Origin: CAZGKW01 sp964526295
GTDB taxonomy: Bacteria; Planctomycetota; Phycisphaerae; FEN-1346
Direction: 5' to 3'
NCBI GenBank assembly: GCA_964526295.1
Contig: CAZGKW010000025.1
Coordinates: 1 to 64,000, forward strand
DNA: 64,000 bases
This document shows, in pieces, positions 15,847 through 23,957 of this stretch (position 1 is the stretch's first letter; every line of letters starts with the position of its first letter). The translations under genes were made by a program, and so were the position numbers. The notes below the pieces were generated by a model. That model was given only the letters and a program-made list of their open reading frames with translations. It was not told the origin of the DNA and ran no database searches.

Positions 15847-16025
15847 GCCTCGTCTTCCTCGGGCCGGAGCCAATCGCGTGCCAGCGACGGTTCGCTCAGG
15901 AGGGTGGTCTCGCTTGCCCCCCCCCGCGTGCGCTTCTTCAGGAACTGGATAAAGTCGCGGACCTCCTCGAGCAGGGGATCGGGCAGGCTCTGAAGCTCCT
16001 TCAGAATAGTGTCTTTGGTCGTCAT
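15831..16025 (-). CDS. Small antitoxin, DUF2281-like
   Basis: A 64-residue protein starting TTKDTILKELQSLPDPLLEE and continuing VRDFIQFLKKR, which resembles the DUF2281 group of small antitoxin-like proteins, followed by an acidic tail (WLRPEEDEAWQDL) of the type that can occupy a toxin's active site. GGAGG precedes the ATG. Gene order antitoxin-toxin with overlap is the usual one for such modules. Confidence 0.75.
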   Translation of the reverse strand: MTTKDTILKELQSLPDPLLEEVRDFIQFLKKRTRGGASETTLLSEPSLARDWLRPEEDEAWQDL

Positions 16026-16049
16026 CTGCTCTACCTCCCGGCTCTGATT

Positions 16050-16077
16050 AGTATATCGAGACGCCGGTGTCCTGCAA
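16050..16077 (-). promoter_or_regulatory. Promoter of the toxin-antitoxin/NYN unit
   Basis: On the minus strand TTGCAG (16077-16072), a 16-base spacer and TATACT (16055-16050), about 25 bases before the antitoxin start. The -10 box matches five of six consensus bases; the -35 is weaker. Confidence 0.45.
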
Positions 16078-16100
16078 GGCTGCACCTGGGACGCCGCCGC

Positions 16101-17441
16101 TCACTCGTGCCGCAGCGCCCGGATGGGGTCCATCTGGGCGGCCCGATAGGCCGGGTACAGGCCGCTGACGACGCCGACGAAGATGCTCGTCCCGAGGGCC
16201 AGGGCGATGGCCCCCGGGGTGACGATGGTCCGCGAGAGCTGCGCAAGGGCCGCCTCGCCGCCCACCCCGAGCGTCGTCGCCGCCTTCGTCAGGAGGCGCG
16301 GGATGACCCACGCCAGGCCCACGCCGACCGGGACGCCGACGAACCCGCCCACGCCCGACAGGACCATCGTCTCGACGAGGAACTGCTTGATGACGTCGCC
16401 GCGCTTGGCCCCCATGGCCCGGCGGATGCCGATCTCCCGGGTCCGTTCCGTCACGCTCGCCAGCATGATGTTCATGATGCCGATGCCGCCTACGAGCAGG
16501 CTGATCGCCGCGATCGAGACCCCCAGCACGACGAAGAGCCACTTGGTCCGTTCCAGGGCCTCCAGCCGGTCGAGCGGCACGTGGACCTGCCAGTCCTTTT
16601 TGTCCGGGTCGTGGAACCGCGAGAGGAGGCTTCGGATGACCCGGTCGGCAGGGCGGACGTGCTCGGCCTCCGAGAGCTTGACGGTGATCTCGTGCAGCTC
16701 GCAGATTTCGAACGACCGCGTCCCGGCCGACCGGTCCAGGAGGACCTCGCCGAAACGTCGGCTGGCGGCCGTCAGTGGGATATAGATGGCCCGGTCGTAG
16801 TCCTCGCCGGCGCCGTTTTCGCCCCCCGCCCCGCCGCCCCGGGCCGCCAGCACGCCGACCACCCGGTACGTCGAGTCTCCGAGGCGGACCATGGCCCCGA
16901 CGGGGTCCTGTCGTGGATAGAGGGTCCCGGCCACGGCCGACCCGAGGACGCAGACGTTGGCCGTCTTTCGCATGTCCAGGGCCGTCAGCCACCGCCCCCC
17001 GTCCTGAACGGTCAGGCCGTACGTCTCGAGATACCAAGGGACCGTCCCGAGGACGGTCGTGCGGGTGCTTCGCGTCCCGTACCGGGCCACGACAGGGATT
17101 CGCCGCACGGGGACGACGATCTCGGCCTCCGGCAGGCTGGACTGGATCCGCTCGGCGTCGGCGTAGGTCAGGCCGTAGACCAGGGCCGCCCCCTGGTTGC
17201 CGGAGGACGACGCCGCCTGGTCCGCCGAGGGTTTCACGGCCCGGACGATGATATTGGTGGCCCCCATCTTGAGGACCTCTTCCTGCATTTTCGCGCTGAT
17301 GCCCTCGACCACCGACAACGTGGCGATGACGGCGCAGACGCCGAACAGGATCCCGAGCATCGTCAGGAGGCTCCGCCCGGGATGGCGGAACAGGCTCGCG
17401 ATGCCGAGCCGCACGATCTCGGCCGTCTTGAAGGGCCACAT
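16101..17441 (-). CDS. MacB-like ABC transporter permease
   Basis: A 446-residue FtsX/MacB-type permease: one N-terminal membrane helix (LLTMLGILFGVCAVIATLSV), a periplasmic domain of about 240 residues and three C-terminal helices starting near residue 290 (FVVLGVSIAAISLLVGGIGIMNIML), with the conserved TREIGIRRAMGAKRGDV loop. It is the inner-membrane part of a tripartite pump that works with the ATPase, the adaptor and the outer-membrane protein encoded upstream. It lacks the fused ATPase of E. coli MacB, which is encoded separately one base away. Confidence 0.93.
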   Translation of the reverse strand: MWPFKTAEIVRLGIASLFRHPGRSLLTMLGILFGVCAVIATLSVVEGISAKMQEEVLKMGATNIIVRAVKPSADQAASSSGNQGAALVYGLTYADAERIQSSLPEAEIVVPVRRIPVVARYGTRSTRTTVLGTVPWYLETYGLTVQDGGRWLTALDMRKTANVCVLGSAVAGTLYPRQDPVGAMVRLGDSTYRVVGVLAARGGGAGGENGAGEDYDRAIYIPLTAASRRFGEVLLDRSAGTRSFEICELHEITVKLSEAEHVRPADRVIRSLLSRFHDPDKKDWQVHVPLDRLEALERTKWLFVVLGVSIAAISLLVGGIGIMNIMLASVTERTREIGIRRAMGAKRGDVIKQFLVETMVLSGVGGFVGVPVGVGLAWVIPRLLTKAATTLGVGGEAALAQLSRTIVTPGAIALALGTSIFVGVVSGLYPAYRAAQMDPIRALRHE

Positions 17442-17442
17442 C

Positions 17443-18147
17443 TCAGGCCACCTCCACCGGGCTTCCCAGGCTGTCTTTGAGGATGCGCCCGTCGGCCATT
17501 TGAACGAGCCGCTCGGCCCGCTGCCCCACCGAGGGGTCGTGGGTGACGACCACGAGGGCCCGGTCGCGTGCGGCCAGTTCGTCGAAGATCGTCAGGATCT
17601 CCTCGCCGGTCTTCGAGTCGAGGTTCCCCGTGGGCTCGTCGGCCAGGATGACGAGCGGGTCGTTGGCCAGGGACCGGGCGATGGCGACGCGCTGCTGCTC
17701 GCCGCCGGAGAGCTCCGGGGGCTTGTGGTCGGCCCGCCGCCCCAGGCCGACCCGCTCGGCCAGGGCCGTCGCCCGCCGACGCCGCGCGGCGCGCGACGCC
17801 CCCTGGTAGAAGAGCGGCACCTCGATGTTCTCCAGGGCCGTGAGCTGCGGAATCAGGTTGAACGACTGGAACACGAAGCCGATCCGCTGGCCGCGGATGT
17901 CGCTCAACTGGGCGTCCGTCAGGCCCGAGACGTCCTCGCCGCCGATCAGGTACCGCCCGCTCGAGGGCCGGTCCAGGCACCCCAGCAGGTTCAGCAGAGT
18001 GCTCTTGCCGGACCCGGAGGGCCCCATGATGGCGAGGTACTCGCCGCCGCGGATCTCGAGGTCCACGCCGCAGAGGGCCTCGACGCGGACGTCGGCCCCC
18101 ATCTGGTAGACCTTGCGGACGTCGATGAACTGGGCGAGGGGCGTCAC
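17443..18147 (-). CDS. MacB-like ABC transporter ATP-binding protein
   Basis: A 234-residue ATPase with a complete set of motifs: Walker A MGPSGSGKSTLLN, Q-loop FVFQSFNLIPQ, signature LSGGEQQRVAIAR, Walker B VILADEPTGNLDS and H-loop VVVTHDP. This is the LolD/MacB subfamily. It overlaps the adaptor gene upstream by four bases and is followed at once by the permease gene. Confidence 0.96.
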   Translation of the reverse strand: MTPLAQFIDVRKVYQMGADVRVEALCGVDLEIRGGEYLAIMGPSGSGKSTLLNLLGCLDRPSSGRYLIGGEDVSGLTDAQLSDIRGQRIGFVFQSFNLIPQLTALENIEVPLFYQGASRAARRRRATALAERVGLGRRADHKPPELSGGEQQRVAIARSLANDPLVILADEPTGNLDSKTGEEILTIFDELAARDRALVVVTHDPSVGQRAERLVQMADGRILKDSLGSPVEVA

Positions 18148-20087
18148 TCGGCCTCACCTCCGCGGCGACCTCCGCCCCGGCCGGACGGTCCCCCGCCGCC
18201 GCCACCGGCCCCGGGCGTGCGGGCGCCTTCGGCCTGTCGGCGGAATTCCTCGAGCATGCGCTGGCGCTGCTCGGGGGTGGCGTTCTCGAACCGCTTGCGG
18301 AGGGCCTCCGCCTGCTCGGCGGTCATGCCGGGCGGCAGACGGCGGGGCCGTTCGGCGTCCGCATCGGCGGCGGGACGATCGGACGGAGGCGACGCCTCGC
18401 GCCCGCCCCGGCCGGGCCGGTCCTCGCCGGTCGGGCGAACCACGTCCGCCAGGCGGGGCTGGGCCCCCTCGGGCACGTCCAGCTCCGGGGCGCCGGCCGG
18501 CTTGTACAGGTACACCTGTTCGCCCGCCGCGAGCCCTTTGAGGATCTCGACCGCCCGGTCGTTCGACAGGCCCGTCTCCACGCGGCGCGTCTCCGGACCG
18601 CCGGGCCCCTGGACGTAGACCACGGGGAACCCCTTCTCGACGTGGACCGCCGCGACGGGCACCTGGAGCACGTCGAGCCGGTCGTCGACGAGAATCTCGA
18701 CCTGGGCGCTCATGCCGGGTTTCAGGTCGTCGGCGGCCGAGTCGAGCGTCACCGCTGTCGGATACTCCTTCAGGCCCGGGTTCAGCCACCATTGCTGGCG
18801 GTCGGGCATGACGGCGATTTTGCTGACCTTGCCCGTCAGGCGGAGGTCGGGCCGGGCGTCGATCCGGACGAACGCCGGGTCCCCGAGCGAGACCTGCTTG
18901 ACGACGGCCTCGTGGAGCTTCGACTCGACGTTCATCTCCGACAGGTCCGGCAGCTGGATCAGCGTCTGCTGGTGGCGGACGGCCCCGCCGACCTCGATGA
19001 TTTCCTCCTGGGACCAGCGCCGGCTCTCGCGCGAGTAGACCACCATTCCCGGCCGCGGGGCCCGGATGACGGTCTTCTCGAGCTGGGTCTGGACCTTTTC
19101 GAAGCGGCCCTTCTCCAGGTCATAGGCGGCTTTTTTGGCGTCAAGGTCGGCCTTGGCGGCGGCCAGCTCGCTCTCGGCCCGGGCCAGGACCCGGTCGTAC
19201 TCCCGCTTGGCCTCGAGCCAGTCGGTGAAGAACCGCTCCGCCTCTTTCGGGAAGTCGTAGTTGAGGAAGATGCCCAGGGCCGTCCGGGCCTGCTCCAACT
19301 CGACCTGGCGGCGTTTGGCGGCCAGTTCGTCGGCCTCCAGCTCGCTGCGGGTCACGAAGCCCTTGGCTTCGAGGTCACGGGTCCACTTCAGCTTGCTCTC
19401 GGCGCGCGAGAGTTCTTCCTCGGCCAGGTCGATGTCGGTTTCGAGCTTGCGCCGGTCCTGGAGTCCCTGGCCGCCCAGGCCGGTGTCGGAGGGCAGCGTC
19501 GCGAAATCGACCTGCCCGCCGACGGCGATGATCCGGTCGGCCAGGTCCGAGCCCAGGTACTTCTTCATGTCGAGCAGGGCGAACTTGACCGTCAGGTTCG
19601 CCGCCGACAGGAGGCTCGCGTTCGTGCTCTTCTGGATCTCGTAGTTTTGCCGGGCTCGTTCGTGGGCGGCCGTGGCGGTGTCGTAGGCCATGCGGCGGGT
19701 GGTGAGGCTCTCCTCCAGGTCGGCCGAGTCGAGCTCCATGAGCTTATCGCCCGCCTCGACGTACGAGCCCTCCTCGATGACCCACAGGATGGTGCTCTGG
19801 CCCTCGACCTCGCACTTGACGTCGACGGACCGTTTGGCCTCGACCTCGCCGCCCTCGGTGATGGTGACGGTGAGTCGGTCGCGGACGGCGCGGGCGGTGT
19901 CGCTTGCGCCGGGCTCGGCTTCGGCGTCTCCTCCGGACAGGGCCGACAGGCCCCGGGCGGCGGCCCAGGCCGCCAGTCCGACGGCCGCGAGGGCCGCCAC
20001 GACGGCCACGACCCAGACCCACCGCCGGCGGGGTCGGTCCGCTTGGGCGCCGCTCGCCCGCTCATTCTCCGGTAAGACTCCAGTCAT
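18144..20087 (-). CDS. Periplasmic efflux adaptor (HlyD/MacA family), extended
   Basis: A 647-residue membrane-fusion protein, about 1.5 times the usual length. An N-terminal membrane anchor (VWVVAVVAALAAVGLAAWAA) is followed by a split lipoyl domain, a very long coiled-coil hairpin (about 110-330, with AKADLDAKKAAYDLEKGRFE) and the beta-barrel domain containing GMVVYSRESRRWSQEE. The last 110 residues are Pro/Gly/Glu-rich with a helical RKRFENATPEQRQRMLEEF segment and a glycine run; this tail is not typical and its role is unknown. The ATG at 20087 has GGAGGGA upstream and overlaps the end of the outer-membrane gene by 26 bases. Confidence 0.9.
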   Translation of the reverse strand: MTGVLPENERASGAQADRPRRRWVWVVAVVAALAAVGLAAWAAARGLSALSGGDAEAEPGASDTARAVRDRLTVTITEGGEVEAKRSVDVKCEVEGQSTILWVIEEGSYVEAGDKLMELDSADLEESLTTRRMAYDTATAAHERARQNYEIQKSTNASLLSAANLTVKFALLDMKKYLGSDLADRIIAVGGQVDFATLPSDTGLGGQGLQDRRKLETDIDLAEEELSRAESKLKWTRDLEAKGFVTRSELEADELAAKRRQVELEQARTALGIFLNYDFPKEAERFFTDWLEAKREYDRVLARAESELAAAKADLDAKKAAYDLEKGRFEKVQTQLEKTVIRAPRPGMVVYSRESRRWSQEEIIEVGGAVRHQQTLIQLPDLSEMNVESKLHEAVVKQVSLGDPAFVRIDARPDLRLTGKVSKIAVMPDRQQWWLNPGLKEYPTAVTLDSAADDLKPGMSAQVEILVDDRLDVLQVPVAAVHVEKGFPVVYVQGPGGPETRRVETGLSNDRAVEILKGLAAGEQVYLYKPAGAPELDVPEGAQPRLADVVRPTGEDRPGRGGREASPPSDRPAADADAERPRRLPPGMTAEQAEALRKRFENATPEQRQRMLEEFRRQAEGARTPGAGGGGGGPSGRGGGRRGGEAE

Positions 20088-21945
20088 GGATCTGTCCCTC
20101 CGCATCCACCACGAGCGTGCCGACGTCGCGGCGGAACTCCAGCTCGGTAATCGTGTGGTCCACCAGGGCCCGGGTCAAGGCGTTGCGGGCCGAGACGAGG
20201 GCCCGCTGGGCTTCGAGGACGTCTCGCTGGTTGGCCCGGCCGGCCTGGAGCAGAAGCTGGGTCGACTCGACCCGCCTCTCGGCCAGCTCGACGCTTCGCC
20301 GCTGGATGTCGTAGCTCTGCCGGGCCTCCTCCAGGCCGCGGTGGGCCTGCCGGACCTGCAAGGTCACCTGGTCCTCCAGGAGGGTGGCGGCCCGGACGGC
20401 CCGCTCGCGGCTGATCTGGGTCCGGCGGAGGGCGTTGCGCTCCTCCAGCCGGTCGATCGGCAGGTCGATCTCCAGGCCGATCGCGTAGATTCCCTTGTTG
20501 AACTCGATGCGGGCCGACTGCCGCCGGGCGGGGTCGGAGTCGTACCCGATGCTGGCGACGAGGTCGACGTCGCCCTCCAGGCCGTCCTCGGCGACGACGA
20601 TCTTCCGTTCGGCGTCCTCGACGCCGTCGCGGACCGTCTGGAGGTCGAGCCGCGTCACGAGGGCCTGCGAGACGGCCACCTCGGGCGTCTCGGCGTGCCG
20701 CGCCAGGCCCGCCTCGGCCAGGCGGTCCAGCTCCGCCGGGTCCAGCACGACCGGGCCCTCAACCGGGATGCCGAGCAGGATCTTGAACCGGTCGAGCTGG
20801 GCTTCGTATTGCTCCCGCGTCGAGATCCACCGGTTGTAGGCGGCCAACTCGTCTTGGCGGGCCTGGTCGACCTGGAACTCGGGGAGCCGCTCGGCCTGGG
20901 CCAGCCACTCGGCCCGCTCGCGCCCTTCTCGCAGGCTCAGGTAGTTCCGCCACTCGTTCAGGACGACCTGACGCTGCTCCAGCACGCCCAGGTACTCCGC
21001 CGCGACCTGGACGGCGAACGTCTTCTCGAACCGGGCGAACGTGCGGACCTGGTAGAGCGCGTTCCGCTCCGTCTGGATGAGGTTCTCCTGGACGACCCGG
21101 CGGCCCGCGCCCCGCCAGAGCGGCTGGCGGAGGCTGAACGCCAGGACCGATTCCACCGTGTCGCCCAGCTCCTGGTTGATGAACTTCAGGGCCGTCAGGC
21201 CCAGGCTCGCGACGATCGTCGCCCCGTCGGCGAGCTGCTGGGAGAACCCCACGTCGGCCGACCCATCGAACCGCCGCTCGCGGGCCCGCTGGTCGTTCGT
21301 CAGGTCCACCGTCCCCGTGGCGAACGGCTGCGGCTGAAACAGGTACCGCTCGAACGTCAGCGCCAGGGCCGACAGGTACACCTCCTCCTTCTGGTCCTGG
21401 TAATCGCGGTTGGCGGCGACGGCCAGGCGAAGCGCCTCGGCCATCGTCAGGCGGACCGTGCCCGGCGGCGCCGGGGGCAGGGGACCGGCAAGACCCTCCG
21501 GGGCGTCCTTCGCCAGACTCGCTTCGTCCTCGACCACCGCGGGAACGGGTGCGTAATCGAGGGCTTCGTCTCCCTGGGCCTCGGGCCCGCCATCGGCCGC
21601 CTCGCCCGGCACCGCCCCCGGCAGGGCGTCGGCCGGCGCTGGCGGCGCCGGTTCCATCGCCTCCGGCGGCGGGCCCAGTTCCGGAGGTGCCCCGCCTTCG
21701 ACAGCCTCGGTCGCCTCGGCCGCCTCCTGGAAGAAAGCCTGGACCGTCCGGTCGGGCTCGATGGTGAACGGCCGGGGCTCGCCGAACTGCTGCTCCTGCT
21801 TGGCGGCGACTATCGAGTAGACCTGCCGGTCGGCGGCGTCGGTGTACCAGGCGGCCGAGCATCCGGCGGCCGGCGCCGCCGCCAGGACGACGAGCAGCGG
21901 CAGGGCCCGCGTCGCGCCCCCTGATCTGTCCTGTGTGGGTGGCAT
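20062..21945 (-). CDS. TolC-family outer-membrane efflux lipoprotein
   Basis: A 627-residue outer-membrane factor. The start at 21945 (ATG overlapping the TetR stop as TGATG) gives a lipoprotein signal ending PLLVVLAAAPAAGC. A spacer of about 120 residues rich in Pro, Ala and Glu follows; the TolC-like part begins near residue 160 with RLTMAEALRLAVAANRDYQ. Two repeats of long helices and strands are seen, with LRQPLWRGAGRRVVQENLIQ and ALVSARNALTRALVDHTITE as typical segments. It should form the exit duct for the pump encoded downstream. Confidence 0.88.
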   Translation of the reverse strand: MPPTQDRSGGATRALPLLVVLAAAPAAGCSAAWYTDAADRQVYSIVAAKQEQQFGEPRPFTIEPDRTVQAFFQEAAEATEAVEGGAPPELGPPPEAMEPAPPAPADALPGAVPGEAADGGPEAQGDEALDYAPVPAVVEDEASLAKDAPEGLAGPLPPAPPGTVRLTMAEALRLAVAANRDYQDQKEEVYLSALALTFERYLFQPQPFATGTVDLTNDQRARERRFDGSADVGFSQQLADGATIVASLGLTALKFINQELGDTVESVLAFSLRQPLWRGAGRRVVQENLIQTERNALYQVRTFARFEKTFAVQVAAEYLGVLEQRQVVLNEWRNYLSLREGRERAEWLAQAERLPEFQVDQARQDELAAYNRWISTREQYEAQLDRFKILLGIPVEGPVVLDPAELDRLAEAGLARHAETPEVAVSQALVTRLDLQTVRDGVEDAERKIVVAEDGLEGDVDLVASIGYDSDPARRQSARIEFNKGIYAIGLEIDLPIDRLEERNALRRTQISRERAVRAATLLEDQVTLQVRQAHRGLEEARQSYDIQRRSVELAERRVESTQLLLQAGRANQRDVLEAQRALVSARNALTRALVDHTITELEFRRDVGTLVVDAEGQIHDWSLTGE

Positions 21946-22610
21946 CACTTGGCGGCCCCCTGTCGGTCCCTGCGTCGCTTCCGCGGTCGCGGCACGGCCT
22001 CCATCGCACGGACCGTGAACGCCACGATCTGGCGGGCCAGCTCCTCGACGCCGTCGGCCGACATCGACGGGCACGGGGCGGTCTCCGCCATCCACCTCCG
22101 GCCCACCAGATGGAAGCGGCACTGGCCGATGACGCTGCCCATCGCCAGATCGAGGACCTTCGGGTCGATCGGCCCCCCCGCCAGGTCGGCCAGGATGCGG
22201 CGCAGCGCCTCGTGGTCGCGGCGGATGGCCTTTCGCACCAGGTCGCGCATGGCCGGGCTGGGCTCGGACAGCGTGCGGGCCAGCAGCCGCCGGTGCCACG
22301 TCGGCCGGTCCGGGTCGAGGCGCCTCAGCAGGTACGACCGGACGAACGAGCGGAGCCGGTCGGCGGGCGTCCGGCCGTCGCCGGCCGACTCGGGCGGGTA
22401 CTTCTCCATCGCGAAGTCCAGGACCCGCTGGAGCACCTCGCGGTGGAGGTGCTGCTTGCCGCCGAAGTGGTAGTTGACGGCGGCGACGTTGGCGCCGGCC
22501 CGGTCGCAGATCTCGCGGACGGTGGCCTCGCGGTAGGCCTTCTCGGCGAAGGTCCGTCCGGCGGCCTCGAGGAGCCGGTCGCGCGTCGAGCCGTTGTTCG
22601 CTTTGCCCAC
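21945..22610 (-). CDS. TetR/AcrR-family regulator (CecR-like) of the efflux operon
   Basis: A 221-residue regulator. The N-terminal helix-turn-helix is canonical: TRDRLLEAAGRTFAEKAYREATVREICDRAG... with NVAAVNYHFGGKQHLHREVL as recognition helix and following helix, close to the CecR/YbiH branch. It is the first gene of the efflux operon and lies directly behind a 21-bp palindrome that overlaps the promoter, so autorepression with ligand release is the likely scheme. The ligand is unknown. Confidence 0.93.
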   Translation of the reverse strand: MGKANNGSTRDRLLEAAGRTFAEKAYREATVREICDRAGANVAAVNYHFGGKQHLHREVLQRVLDFAMEKYPPESAGDGRTPADRLRSFVRSYLLRRLDPDRPTWHRRLLARTLSEPSPAMRDLVRKAIRRDHEALRRILADLAGGPIDPKVLDLAMGSVIGQCRFHLVGRRWMAETAPCPSMSADGVEELARQIVAFTVRAMEAVPRPRKRRRDRQGAAK

Positions 22611-22637
22611 GGGGCGTTCTCCGGGCGTCCAAACATA

Positions 22638-22670
22638 AGTTTAAAACGGGCGTTTGATCGAGTCAAACGC
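22638..22670 (-). promoter_or_regulatory. Efflux operon promoter with overlapping TetR-type operator
   Basis: GCGTTTGA-TCGAG-TCAAACGC (22650-22670) is a perfect 8-bp inverted repeat with a 5-base centre. On the minus strand it contains the -35 box TTGACT (22666-22661); after 17 bases comes TAAACT (22643-22638) as -10. The position over the -35 box, 40-60 bases before the TetR gene, fits repression by that protein. Confidence 0.7.
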
Positions 22671-22730
22671 AATCCCCCCGCCCTTAAGAGGAACGATTGG
22701 GCGCCGACGTGATTGCATCGGGGCGTCTTG

Positions 22731-23957
22731 TTAGACGTATCCCGAGACGTCGAGAACGTCACCCGCGCCGGCGAGGATCGCTTCGAGGGGGTCGCCCGTC
22801 TCGGGCACGGGCGCAATGAGGCAAACCTCGGCGCTCAAGCCCGCCGCCAGGGCGCCGAGATCGTCGGCGAACCCCAGGGCCCGGGCCCCCCGCAGCGTCG
22901 CCATCTGAAGCAGCGTCCGCGGGTCCGCATCGGGCTCCCGCCCGGCCAGGAACCGCAGCTCGTCGAGGACCGACAGGCTCGGGCTCGACGCCAGGCTGTC
23001 CGTCCCGAGGCAGACGTTCACCCCCGCCGCCAGCAGCCGCCGCCAGGGGTGCGGCCCGTGCCCGAAGAACGCGTGGCTGCGGGGGCAGTAGACGACGCTC
23101 GACCCGGACCGCATCAGGACCTTGATCTCCTCGTCCGTCAGGTAATTGCCGTGGGCCACCAGGACCGGGCCCGAGAAGAACCCGGCCTCGGCCAGCGTCG
23201 GGATGGGCCGCTTGCCCGAGGGCTTCAGGTTCGGCGGCAGGAACCGCAGCCGCCCGAGCCACTTGTGCAGGTCTCCCCGGCCCCGCTCCGTGAACGCGAT
23301 CTCGTCGAGCGTCTCATGGAGGTGGGCCCCGACGGGCCAGCCGCGGCGGTCCGCCTCACGCCGGGCGGCCAGGAAGACCTCCACGCCGACCGTGTACGGG
23401 GCGTGCGGGGCGAGGCCGGCGGCGACGTGCGGCTGCCGCGCCAGCTTCTCCAGGACCGGCAGCCGGTCGTGAAGCGACGCCATTCCGGCGTCGCCGAAGC
23501 GGAGGACCTCGCCGAAGACCCGCCACCGGCCCGGCATCCCGGCGAGCACCTCGTCGTGGGCCGGCTCGGTCGTCACGTCGGCCAGGGCGACCGTCCCGGC
23601 GGCCAGGCCCTGGCGGGCGCCCGATTCGACGGCCCGACGGATGGCTGCGGCCGTCCGGGTCAGACGCCGGGCCGCCAGGCGCGCGATCCAGCCGGCGAAG
23701 TTCCGCGTCGGCCGGAACTTGCCTCCCATGTCCGACAGGCTGAGGTGAGTGTGGCCGTTTATGAGGCCCGGAAGGATCGCGGCGTCCGAGAACGTCTCGA
23801 CGCGGTCATCCGGCCCGACGTGCGGCGCGATCGCCGACCACGGTCCGACGCGGGCGATGCGTCCGCGGCTCGCGACGATCGCCCCGTCGCGGATCGCCGG
23901 CCCGCGCGAGGGCACGAGCCAGCGTGCCCGGAGGACCGTCGTGCCGGCGGGCGTCAT
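22731..23957 (-). CDS. Amidohydrolase family protein (nucleobase/aminodeoxyfutalosine deaminase-like)
   Basis: A 408-residue metal-dependent hydrolase. Metal ligands are visible in LINGHTHLSLSDM, GAHLHETLDE, LVAHGNYL and CLGTDSLASSPSLSVLDELR, the pattern of the cytosine deaminase/AtzA/TrzN branch. Aminodeoxyfutalosine deaminase (MqnX) of the menaquinone pathway is one possible function, as are guanine- or S-adenosylhomocysteine-type deaminases; nothing else in the window decides between them. It overlaps argJ by four bases and may simply be carried on the arginine transcript. Confidence 0.85.
   Translation of the reverse strand: MTPAGTTVLRARWLVPSRGPAIRDGAIVASRGRIARVGPWSAIAPHVGPDDRVETFSDAAILPGLINGHTHLSLSDMGGKFRPTRNFAGWIARLAARRLTRTAAAIRRAVESGARQGLAAGTVALADVTTEPAHDEVLAGMPGRWRVFGEVLRFGDAGMASLHDRLPVLEKLARQPHVAAGLAPHAPYTVGVEVFLAARREADRRGWPVGAHLHETLDEIAFTERGRGDLHKWLGRLRFLPPNLKPSGKRPIPTLAEAGFFSGPVLVAHGNYLTDEEIKVLMRSGSSVVYCPRSHAFFGHGPHPWRRLLAAGVNVCLGTDSLASSPSLSVLDELRFLAGREPDADPRTLLQMATLRGARALGFADDLGALAAGLSAEVCLIAPVPETGDPLEAILAGAGDVLDVSGYV

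Noticed and set aside
21946..22632. N-terminal extension of the TolC-family protein to 856 residues
   Set aside because: The extension is antisense-like in composition and overlaps the TetR gene in another frame; the lipoprotein signal after ATG 21945 marks the real start.
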